From: Scedosporium boydii
Taxonomy: Eukaryota > Ascomycota > Sordariomycetes > Microascales > Microascaceae
Length of the DNA stretch: 64,000 nt
Reading direction: 5' to 3'
Assembly: GCA_002221725.1 (NCBI GenBank)
Contig: NJFT01000101.1
Coordinates: 62,001 to 126,000 of the forward strand
Of this stretch, positions 11,301 through 20,971 are shown one piece after another. The notes beneath the pieces are model-generated. The model was not told the DNA's origin. It was given only the letters and a program-made list of their open reading frames with translations, and made no database searches. The number at the start of each line of letters is the position of its first letter. The stretch's first letter is position 1. Made by a program: the position numbers and the translations under genes.

Positions 11301-12583
11301 AAAACTTCACGTACTGGTTGTGGCACGTCAGAGACCATGACATACACGCCAGCGCCCTAGATTCACAATCAGAACAAGATACTTTTTCCCGTTGCTAACA
11401 TTACTGACTCTAAATTCGTGCAACAGGATTCTACATCCACGATTCCCAGGTATGTTTCCGGTTTTCTGTGAACTACACACACATTTCTAGTCAGCATTGA
11501 TACGCGAAAATGTGGCAAAAGCATGAGACCGGACCTATAGAAGTCCTCTACAGATAAAGAGCTCAGGGCCGAATCTAGATTCCGTCGTATGGGATCGAAC
11601 TTCAATGTGTGGCTAAATGCTCCCCGCGGACAGATAACTGATGCAAGGTACAGTTCAAACTCTTCAAGCTCACTTGTGCACTCCACCATATGTCTGTAGA
11701 AGTCGTAGTGGTCGGCAACGGACTTGGCGGCATCGCTTTCAATCACATCGCCTATTTTTCGAGCCTCGATTTCACTGGGGGTCAAACCAGGAAAAGGGCT
11801 CCGGCCCTCAAGGCACAGTGTCCAGATCAAGAGGCCGAATGAATACACATCTGCTGCATGCTGCTGCCTTGGCTCAATGCTCTTGCGCCATTCCGGAGCA
11901 GTCCAGGGCGGAGTTCCCCCTCTATAGTGGTACCCGCCCTCAATAAGCTGGACAGTAGAGCCGAAATCCGCTAGCTTCGCGACAACGGAGCCGTCCGGGC
12001 CGTCGAAGACTAGGACGTTGTCTAACTTCAAGTCGCCGTGCACAACCCCAGAGTGGTGTAGTGTGCTGAGTCCCTCACCGAGGCCTTTCCCGAGCCGGAG
12101 CCGTTCCACTGGAGTGGTGGCATTGTCGGACAAGTACTCACGTAGAGTCCCGTGGGATGCAAACTCCAGGAGCAAAACGGGGACGATCTGATAGCGCCCT
12201 TCGACAGCACTTAACCTAGCCCATGAGAAACCCAGCAGATCAATGATGTTCGGATGATCAAGAATCGGCGGATGAGAGAGTGCCTGGATCTCCAGCTTAA
12301 TCTCTTGCAGATTTTCGCGGGAGATCCGTCCGCCTTTGCGCGTCGGATCAAGCTTGGGATACTTGGCCACTATTTGCCTGCTGTGGTTAGGTTGGTCCAG
12401 CTTCCGGACTTGGAAGAAGGTTCCCGTAGCGATGGGATAGCTGTTGATACTGTTAAATAGCCCAGGCACCTCATAGCCGATCTTTGAAGGGGATGATAGA
12501 AGCTTGATGCCGTTGATGAGTTGGAGAAGTTCTGCGAGGCCATCTTCGGTTTCATGGTTTCTTGCAACGCCGACTCGGGTCCC
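8363..12583 (-). CDS. Protein kinase fused to Sel1-like and ankyrin repeats (5' end unresolved)
   Basis: Two long open frames form one gene. The kinase frame (12583-11405) runs into GTAATG at 11404. After a 48-bp intron ending CTAG at 11357 it resumes in frame at 11356 (..LES|GAGVYVM..) and ends at 8363, giving at least about 1,390 aa. The kinase looks active: a glycine-rich turn (GTGTFFQV), VAK lysine, HGDLKLDNV catalytic loop (about 12018-12040) and DFG (about 11955-11970). A Sel1-like stretch (WLERAAELGCGNAR) follows, then about 10-12 ankyrin units spread over some 700 residues. The start is not settled. The kinase frame is closed by a TGA at 12586-12584 and has no ATG near its beginning. 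An ATG at 12690 (MDHNEG) is in another frame, so an extra intron or a frameshift is needed. Related fungal proteins act in signalling; no substrate is known. Confidence 0.8.
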
Positions 12584-13204
12584 TCAGCTCTCGACGGTGC
12601 GCTATCGCCTTCGCCATGGGTATGAGTTGCGAATTTCGAATTGAACAAGTCCTGCAATATTGCGGCCTGTACTCCCTCGTTGTGATCCATGATTGTTGGG
12701 ATTTGATAACTGATGCCTTGAATCGGTACACGAAACTTTACAATTCGATTTGGCCTAGTGCTCGCGATGGCAGACTCGACGACCGACCTCGTGTCGCACT
12801 GCGCGGTATAGGCAAGGCTGCGGAGGCTACGGTGTGTGTCGCAAGTTAAAGTCATGGTCGCTGCCTGCTTTTGGACAGATATTGGACGCCACTGACCTTC
12901 GTCCGTCCCAATGAAATTTCGAGGCCAACCCACCCTGGCAGAGGCAACATTTCCGGTACTGGTAATCCCTCCACCTCTGTTGCCCTACCGGTATTTCCTA
13001 TCTCTGAAGGTGGATATTGCCTTGAGCAGGCTGTGGTGATTGCGCATTATTTCATCACCCAGGTGAGTGAGTAGTCAACAGCCCAGGTTCTCATATCGCG
13101 TCTGGTGGGCATATGAAGTCGACTGCCCGAGACAGCTAAGTCTTTCCGCAGATTTGCTCACAAACCCACCTGAAGGCCGATCACGACTTCTAATTTTTAG
13201 GGCA
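12584..13204. promoter_or_regulatory. Divergent promoter and leader region shared by two ankyrin-repeat genes
   Basis: The kinase-ankyrin gene leaves leftward and the ankyrin gene rightward. The interval probably also contains the unresolved first exon of the former (candidate ATG at 12690). At 13066-13071 a CAG|GTGAGT fits a 5' splice site and could mark a leader intron of the rightward gene. No other gene is supported. Confidence 0.4.
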
Positions 13205-15754
13205 ATGTCGATTTCAAGCGCCTCGTCAACTATCTTCGAAGCCGTAGTTAATGGGGACATTAAAACGACCAAAGACGCGATCGACCCACGACGGCTGGAG
13301 CTGCGGAGAGATTCTAATGGTGACACGGCTCTACATCTAGCCGCACGACACGGATACGACGATATTGCGAGACTGCTTCTACAGCATGGGTCGAGTCCAC
13401 GGTCGAAAAATCGTAAGGGGGAGACGCCCTTACATGAGGCCGCCAGATCTGACGCCGTCAGCGTCACCAAAACTCTCTTAGAGGCTGGGGCATCCCTGGA
13501 CATCGAGTCAAGCCAGTCTAAGACATCTCTTGAAGTTGCAATAGCCCACAAGAGCGTCGGGGCTATCACCCTACTCCTTGAGGCGACGTCTCCCGGCGCC
13601 ATCTGGGGTGGCCTCAGAAGATCGGCCCTGCGACAAAGCTTGGGCGAGGTCCTGGCGATATTCGACGCGCCAATCGACCGAGTGCTTGGAGAGGACGTAG
13701 GGGAGCTTTTTCTAGTAGCATCGTACCAAGGCGACGCTGCAGTTGTTCGATATCTTCTTGAACATGGTGCAAGCCCCAGTGTGGCTGATCCTAACGGGGC
13801 AACTCCGCTACATCTTGCCGCATCTCTTGGCCATATTGATATCGTGAAGGACCTCATCAATGCCGGCGCCGATATTGACGCTAAAGATACGCGTGCTGGC
13901 GGGACACCGCTCTGTGCAGCAATCCAAGGACAGAAAATCGAAGCGGTGAAGATATTGCTGGATGCCGGAGCCGCCACGGATATCGTTATTCGTGAAGGGA
14001 GCCTCCGCAGAGATCTTGCTCACATTACTGCTCGAGACGAGAGTCCTGAGATTCTGCAACTACTACTCGACCGGGGGTTGGACCCAAGGACTTTGGACGA
14101 GACAGGTGCGACGGCCGCAATGCACGCTGCGGCGAACGGACACCTGAAGACTCTTAAAATACTACATGCCGCAGGTTGCGATATTCTCTCGCCGTCTCGG
14201 GATGGGAAAACACCGCTTCTATTAGCTGCACTTGGTGGCCACACGCAAATCGTTTCTTGGTTGCTCGATCATGGGGCGGACATTAACGCTTCTAATTCAG
14301 ACGAAGCTACAAGTTTGAATGCCGCTATCCAAAATCAACACGTAGATACCGTCCGGGTATTATGCGCAAGGGGGGGTAATATTACCGAATCACATATTCA
14401 ACAGGCCTTCGGTCGCGGAAGCGCCGAGATAGCTGCCATTCTCTTTTCCTCCAGCGCTGCCATTTCTACTCCGAGCGCGGCATGGCAAGTGGCTGTCCTA
14501 AAGATGGCAGTGAGGAACGGTAATCCAGCTCTTGCGAGAGAACTGGTGACGCAGGGGCAATCAATCAATGGGCTCTCGAAAAAGGACACACTGAAGTTTC
14601 TTTTCAGTTCAATCGACAAGCAGTATGCAGACTGCGTCGAGATATTTTTAGAACAATGCGACGACAGGAGCCTGACACAAGAAGTGAGCCTCATTACCCC
14701 TCTCCACGTCGCCGCCGATGTGGGCAATCTTACTATCTTCAACATGCTAGCTGAGGGTGGGTTCTCCGTAAACCGCCGCACCCAGTACGGTCGGACGGTC
14801 TTGCACCTAGCAGCGCTCCGAGGTCATGTAGAGATCATAAAAGAGCTTCGGAGGTCCATCAGGACCGAGGACCAAGACCGGAACGGCAACACTCCGCTCC
14901 ACTGGGCAGTATCGAAGGGCCATGAGGACGCCGTTCGCGTGCTACTAGGTCAAGGCGCCAGTGTACGCGCCAAGAACGACTACGGCCTCACCCCACTGCA
15001 CTTGGCCTGCCGCGAAGGACATGTAACTATCTTGGAAGCCTTACTTGAGGCTGGGGCGGTGCCTTCCGCGACATCGCTCAGCCTGTCCAACGCCTTACAT
15101 ATTGCTGCGCAGAAGTCTGATGAGATTGTCGAGAAGCTCTTGGCGACTGGGAGGGTTGATGTTAATGCGACCCAGACTATGGGAGAGACGGCACTGTTGC
15201 TAGCCGCGACTCGCGCGATTGCTGCCATGCTGTTGGACCACGGCGCGGACCTTTCCGCTGTGTCTTCCGATGGGTTGAACGCGTTGTGCACGTCGGCGAG
15301 AGCTGGGAACTCGGAGTTGTTCACATATTTGTTGCCCAAGTTTGACGGCTGGCTAGACTGCGAGGAGAACCAGGTTAAGCTTTGGCGTCTCGTGTGTCGG
15401 GGTGGCAGCGCGGATATCTTCAGATTTCTGAAAACAACCCGGATTCAGCTCGACGATCTGGACCATGGCGTATTGCTATCTCTTCTAGCTGAAGCATCGG
15501 CAAATCCGAAGGACTATATTCTATCGAACTTGATCGAAGCGCTTCTAGACGTAGGATTATTGCAAGATCTCAACCTTGCCTATCGAATTCTCTTGGTGGC
15601 CGTCGAGGCGAAGTGCGTAGAGGCTGTGAGGAGTCTGGGATCTCTGAAGGGGATATACGACGTTGTTTTTCGTGGGTCGTCTCCTCTTGAACTAGCTAAG
15701 AAAGGTGATGATGAGGATCTTGTTGAAGCGCTCCTCGAGACCGGAGCCGAGTGA
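13205..15754 (+). CDS. Ankyrin-repeat protein
   Basis: Single exon, 849 aa, starting at the ATG at 13205 (MSISSASST). The open frame upstream lacks an ATG. From about residue 30 to the end the protein is essentially one ankyrin solenoid of some 20 units, many close to consensus (NGDTALHLAARHGYDDIARL, GETPLHEAARS, NGNTPLHWAVSKGHEDAVRV, YGLTPLHLACREGHVTIL). Some central units are divergent. No enzymatic, transmembrane or nucleotide-binding domain is visible, so it is most likely a binding scaffold or receptor. It is divergent to the kinase-ankyrin gene and convergent with the HeLo pseudokinase gene only 155 bp downstream. The position suggests a partner of one of them, which is inference. Confidence 0.88.
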   Translation: MSISSASSTIFEAVVNGDIKTTKDAIDPRRLELRRDSNGDTALHLAARHGYDDIARLLLQHGSSPRSKNRKGETPLHEAARSDAVSVTKTLLEAGASLDIESSQSKTSLEVAIAHKSVGAITLLLEATSPGAIWGGLRRSALRQSLGEVLAIFDAPIDRVLGEDVGELFLVASYQGDAAVVRYLLEHGASPSVADPNGATPLHLAASLGHIDIVKDLINAGADIDAKDTRAGGTPLCAAIQGQKIEAVKILLDAGAATDIVIREGSLRRDLAHITARDESPEILQLLLDRGLDPRTLDETGATAAMHAAANGHLKTLKILHAAGCDILSPSRDGKTPLLLAALGGHTQIVSWLLDHGADINASNSDEATSLNAAIQNQHVDTVRVLCARGGNITESHIQQAFGRGSAEIAAILFSSSAAISTPSAAWQVAVLKMAVRNGNPALARELVTQGQSINGLSKKDTLKFLFSSIDKQYADCVEIFLEQCDDRSLTQEVSLITPLHVAADVGNLTIFNMLAEGGFSVNRRTQYGRTVLHLAALRGHVEIIKELRRSIRTEDQDRNGNTPLHWAVSKGHEDAVRVLLGQGASVRAKNDYGLTPLHLACREGHVTILEALLEAGAVPSATSLSLSNALHIAAQKSDEIVEKLLATGRVDVNATQTMGETALLLAATRAIAAMLLDHGADLSAVSSDGLNALCTSARAGNSELFTYLLPKFDGWLDCEENQVKLWRLVCRGGSADIFRFLKTTRIQLDDLDHGVLLSLLAEASANPKDYILSNLIEALLDVGLLQDLNLAYRILLVAVEAKCVEAVRSLGSLKGIYDVVFRGSSPLELAKKGDDEDLVEALLETGAE

Positions 15755-15909
15755 ATCTAAGGCACGGACCTTAAGGTACGAAGATTTTGGCATGGATTAT
15801 TTCATAAATATCATAATGTATGGTGTGGACGAATTCACAGGGAGTAAGGAATCCTTCGTATATCCAAGAAATGCCAAACAGACGCTGCTCGCTAGAGATT
15901 TCCCCATAA

Positions 15910-17870
15910 CTACGACATGCTCCCCAACTCCCGCACAACTTTCCAAAAGAATACCTCGTGAACATTCGATGGAGGATCGCCTTCATCCTCTGCATCCCTC
16001 CACATCTCATCTTCGTCTATGCACTGTAGGACGGCGCGCTGATACGCCTTGCCCATGAAGTGCGCCAGGTAGCCTTCGCAAGCATTCCTGATGGTACGCC
16101 TGAACTCCTGAGCGTCCTGGTTCTCCTGCTTAAAGTAGTAAATGCTCTGCCACATGCCGATCTCGAAGAGGACTAGCCCTAGAGAGTAAATGTCGTGACG
16201 TTTTTCGTAGCGCTTGTGCGTGTCAGCGCGGAGCTCTGGGTGTTGGTACAGGTCGAACTGGCTTCCGACTTGTCGCACATCGATCGTCTCCGAGGACTTA
16301 TCAGACGTCCTCCCCAGGCCGAACCCGACCAGGACGGGGTGCGGCACCATAAGCCCGTCCGGGCCATGGAAGAACAGGATATTGTTGCTATTGAAACATT
16401 TGTGCAGCCAGCTGATGCTGTGAAGTCTGAGAAGGCCCTCCGCCAAAAGCTTGGCAAGATTGTACCTCTCTTCCAAGGAGGGCAGGATGGGTATCCGATG
16501 TGGCCGTTTCGGTGCGTTCGGGTGGCGAGGAAGCAGGCAAAGGAGCGTACGCGGTTGTTTTATCGGGTCCGCTTCATCGGGTGGCCGGTAGAGGATGAAG
16601 AACTTGGAGCTGGTTACCCGGACGTAGCCTTCACACATGGGCAGGTAGAGATCACTTGGACGAGCCGCGTCCTTGAGGAGATAGCTGAGTCGACTTATAC
16701 GAGCGTTGAGAATCTCCAATGAGTCTTGATTCGAGATTGTGCTGAAATCAACAATCTCGACCACCACACGGCAGGCCTCAGCGTTGGAATCTTGGCCTGT
16801 ATGCAATATAAGGAGGGTAAGTTAACAAAGGAGGGCAGATAGCGCAGAAGCAGGAAGCACTTGCCAGAATGAAGGCTTGTAAGACGATAGTCGACAGAAG
16901 TAGGTGTGTTCTCCCCGAGCTGTGGTAACCGGAATAAATCCAACGGCGCAACGACTGGTCCGATGTCTTTGTCGAATTCTGGTCCTGTTTCTAGTTTTTC
17001 CCTCTTCATCCCACAGCATACGTAAATGTCCTGGTAGATGCTACCACTAATGCTACGTGATGCGTTTCCAACACTCTCCAACTCCTTCTGATCATTTAAG
17101 TGGCCCAATACCCTCACTTGCGTCATCATGCTGTGAGCCTGCTGGTGCTGCAGCGGCAAAATATCGCGTAGGCCATCGTTCCAATACCTCAGTTGTTGAA
17201 CCAAGTCTTCTAGCTTTGCCATGTCGCTATCCTCACTGAATAGGCTCCAACCGAAGCGCAATTTACGGAGCTTTCCTGTTTCCTTGCCCAGACGGAGCTT
17301 GAGCCTACTCGACGCCGCAGCAGCCTGCTCTACGCCAGGCTTAAAACTCACGGAATTAGGGAGGGAGAACTTGTGCTGTCGCGTTGCGGGAAGCGGGATG
17401 GCCTGCTGTGTAGGGAGGCTTGGCTGCGTGGCACCCGCGCCGACCGGCTCATCAAGCTTGTCAGCTATCCGGTTTTTCTCTAGGAGTTCCCGGATCTCAG
17501 CCAGGACTGTCTGAATCTGCGCTACGATCTCGTGAGCTTTCGCCGCCGTCTGGAGCTGGTAGTGGGATCTAGAGCTGGCCTGGGTTGTCTGCGCTGAAGC
17601 GGTGGTTGCTGGCTCTGATCTATCCTCGATTTCAAGGTAACCGCTTTGTTCCGCCCAGGTCTCAAAGCGAAAGTACTCGAACGATATTTTTGCAGTAAGG
17701 GCCTCTGTTTAGACATCAGGCACGAGGAACAGGAACACGACTGTATTGAGTGCCCGGCTACACATACCGGCTACGGCGCCGAAGGACTGCATCGCGGCAA
17801 TGTGGCGATAGACGATGATAATCTGGCCCACCAAGGTGGTGGCATTGACCAAGGTGCCGAACACATCCAT
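15910..17870 (-). CDS. HeLo-domain protein with C-terminal pseudokinase (MLKL-like architecture)
   Basis: Three exons, 17870-17768, 17704-16865 and 16796-15910, giving 609 aa. Intron 1 is GTATGT...ACAG. Intron 2 starts GCAAGT, a GC-AG intron; only that donor keeps the frame (LTSLHS|GQDSNAEAC). The N-terminus (MDVFGTLVNATTLVGQIIIV) and FRFETWAEQSG at 46-56 are typical of the fungal HeLo (prion-inhibition and propagation) domain, which continues as helices to about residue 230 (LVQQLRYWNDGL). HeLo domains are membrane-targeting death effectors, as in HET-S. From about residue 320 a kinase fold follows, but it is degenerate: HRD is HKC (near 445), DFG is GFG (near 468) and no VAIK lysine is evident, although the later region (HDIYSLGLVLFEIG) is intact. 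It should fold but not catalyse. I expect a signal-receiving effector, by family and inference. Confidence 0.85.
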
Positions 17871-20800
17871 TATTTCAGGCGTACCCGCACTTTGCGGAGT
17901 TCACATCTACGGAGGAGATAGGATGTGCTCCAGACCGCTGTCTTCAGCATCTGCGGGGGCGCGCGAGAGAATCCATCAATTGATGTACGAAGTACTTGTA
18001 AGCCTCATTCTAAGCCGTCTTGTCTTAACGTCGTTCGTTGGCTGCAATTGAATACCCAACATCAAGATTGAGGTCCCTATCTTGATGACTAAAAGATTAC
18101 CTCGACTTAAATCATAATAATAGTGCCTGATTCATTAGGCGAAAATATCAATACACTGGATGAAAATGTGTGGACGATGCAGGAGATTGCGCCGAGCTAC
18201 GGATCCGACTCCCGACGAAGAAGATGAAGGAGAGGGCTCAAGATAGAGTTGGAGTTGACGAAATTCTGGCGACTCCTTCATATGTAACCCAAGAGTGTTG
18301 TTTTGTTTCGGCAGGGAACCAGGTATAACAAGACACAACATACCCCTCTCAATTTTGGCACCCGTCATTGAGATCCTGAATTGATGAGCGGAAGCTAGTT
18401 GTGCATCATGCGAACCATGGTTTGCGTGATTAATTGCATCGACGACCACAGATTCGAGCCCAGCGCGTGGCGGAAGCTGGTCAATGATAGCGCGTTTTAT
18501 CACGGCCTTGGATGGTGGAAGAGGGCGGGAGGATTACTTCTCTTGAGGAAAGCCATGCCCCCATTGTTGATGCGATGCTGTTAGTGGTGGCTCGAGTTGT
18601 GATCAGATATCTGTCATCGGACGGAGAGGCTGATCAACAAAAAAGCACTCCACATGCCGTGGTGGAGGGCATATCCACAATCAGATGCACTAAAATGGAG
18701 GGTGCGCATTAAGATGCGAAGCTTTTGACCCGCTAGCGACTGCCTGCAGGGCTCTCATCTCCGATGAACAAAATTTTGTGCTCTCGCCCGCACATCTCGG
18801 CTTGCGGGTCCCCTTTGCGTGCGGAAGACTTTCAAAATTATTATCAAAGTCCTGCTGAGAAGAGAATTTTTATATCCCTGCCCGGGAGATTGAGACGACC
18901 TAACTGACGTGGCGAAGAAGGATTCCATTTCCTCCTATGTTTCCGTAAGTCGTACGAAGCCAGCATTCCTCGTGACCAAGGAAGAGTCGATATCCGATCC
19001 TTACATATCTGGTCCTACGTCAGGCGCGACGCCTCAAAACTGTGTAAACTTGGTGAATGCCATTGATACTCGGGGCTCCGATTTGTTGCTTCAGTGCGTA
19101 CTTTGAAGGTGAAGCCAAGAGACTGCTCCTGTGTCTCAAATCGACGAGAGGAGCGTGGAATATTATTAAAGGACTGAAGGTGACAAGCCCATCGATTGTC
19201 ATTGCAAGTTCGACCAGGTTTGCCCTTGTCGCTGTTATCTCCGATCATACCTAAACTGGAAACTCATGAGAATAGGGGAAGCGTGGAACAACAAGAACAA
19301 AGTGGTGTTTCTCTCGAGTAGTGTACTTGGAAGTACCGGGTGGTCATATGACGAATATACTAAAGGATATGTATTGGAAAGTCATAAGTCTGACAGTCCT
19401 GCTCTGTTCTGAGATCATCCTCAAACCCCAAGTGACGGCCCCACAGGCATTCCAGCGGTACGAAGTATTGGCAGGTATTAGCAGTCCTGGGATGATGGTT
19501 GGACAGCGCGAACGGGCCAATGAGAGCCAGTCTTACTCCACTGTGATGTCGTGTACCTGAATTGGTTCTCCCACTTGTAGTCTGTTCCTGCATGGGCTGC
19601 GCCTTCTGCCGAATTAGGGCCTCCACTCGCCTAATCCAAGTCATTTCCCGTTGATGAAAGGGGTCAAGATGGCTAAGAGTACTTCAATTAGAGAGCGAAA
19701 CAGCTGGGCTCTGGGGTACCATGTCCTACGTGGTACTCGTATATTTTTGATTAGCTTCCTCCTGGAGATCCTGTAATCCACGACTCCAGGTACTCGGGTG
19801 CACTGCGGTCCTCCTCAAGGTCCTTCCTTCTCCTGGGATGGTCCCCTTGAATGCCCAAAAGATTGGGGACCACCAGGCGAGGAAGCGGTGATCCCAAGGT
19901 TGTATCGTCAAAAAGTACTCACGTTCTAAAGTTTTACTACACTAGACCCGGTAGTCTATACAAAGCCGTGAGAGGGCACGGTACAATGTCTAAACGCTGG
20001 AACCCCTCTAAATACACCGTACCTAATACCTCGATGTCAAAGTAGTCTAGTGTACATGGCACTTCCATCCCAGTGAATGCAGCGATTAGACGCCCCGAAT
20101 AACACTCACTGTCACTTCCACTAAGAGCCAGGAATGCATGGTCCGACTCCTTTGGGAAAGGGGAGGTTGCCTTTTCTTCTCTCCTCACCTTCTCTCTTCC
20201 TTCTCACCTTCTTTCCATGTAATCGTCAACTCGTTTTCCGTCTTCGCTTTTTTCAAGATTGTTGCGCCCTTCCTCGTCGGTGGGCTAGTCACTCCTTTTC
20301 GTATATTGTGTTTTCCATTCATTCGCTCCTTCATTGTTTCGGTCCCACGCGTGCTCGGCTTCGGCTCCTGGCATGTCATTCTAACAAAGTCATTCTTTTC
20401 TCACTCACACGTTTAGAAAGCCAGGCGTCTTGTCTCTCGTCTCGATTGCACCAGCACACCGAACGTGTCACTCTTTTATCTTTGCGTTTAACAGTTCCCG
20501 CCGACGTCTGACAGGATCGACCCTTTCCGCACCTTCTCATTGTACGGCGCGAGATTTACGTTCTGTTTCCAGAAACCCGGAACCAAGCCGTCGATCAACC
20601 GGCTATTGCTGACAAGAGTCGCCGGAATTTGGACGGATTAACAATCGCCGACGAACGAGAGTTGGAATTTACGGAAGACTGGTGGAAGAAGAGGAGAAGC
20701 TGCTGTTGTGTGTGATTGTGAATCTCTCAAAGAAGAACCGGGACGACACGATTAGTGTTTATTCCACGAGAAGAAGCATCCCTCGGAATCTCTCAACTTC

Positions 20801-20971
20801 TTGTCAACTGGAGCCTTGAAGGTCATGATATCAACCTATCTCGCCCAATAAAACGCACCGACAAATTCTCGACTTTTCGACTGACAAGGAGGCCGGGACC
20901 TTTTGTTTTTTTCTACAAATTACCGCACCGCACCAACACCTCTATCGAATCACTACTTTTGCGAGGGCGTT
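17871..20971. other. 3.1-kb gene-poor interval; long leader of the next gene at its right end
   Basis: I find no convincing gene. A GTACGAAGTAC word sits at 17985-17995, about 115 bp upstream of the HeLo start, and GTACGAAGTA at 19458-19467. Short ORFs at 18135-18503 and 18909-19106 lack family features and splice support. From about 20130 to 20640 the plus strand is pyrimidine-rich (TTCTTCTCTCCTCACC), suggesting the promoter and 5' leader of the membrane protein gene at 20972. Confidence 0.4.

Noticed and set aside
13075..13977. 300-aa minus-strand ORF opposite the ankyrin gene
   Set aside because: Antisense shadow with Ser/Arg-rich composition and no splice or start context.
18135..18503. 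122-aa minus-strand ORF in the 17.9-20.9 kb gap
   Set aside because: Its start is GTG, it has no family resemblance, and neighbouring frames are closed by stops.
19936..20055. 10-bp inverted repeat (TACACTAGAC / GTCTAGTGTA) as possible transposon ends
   Set aside because: The arms are too short and only about 100 bp apart, with no target-site duplication or transposase.
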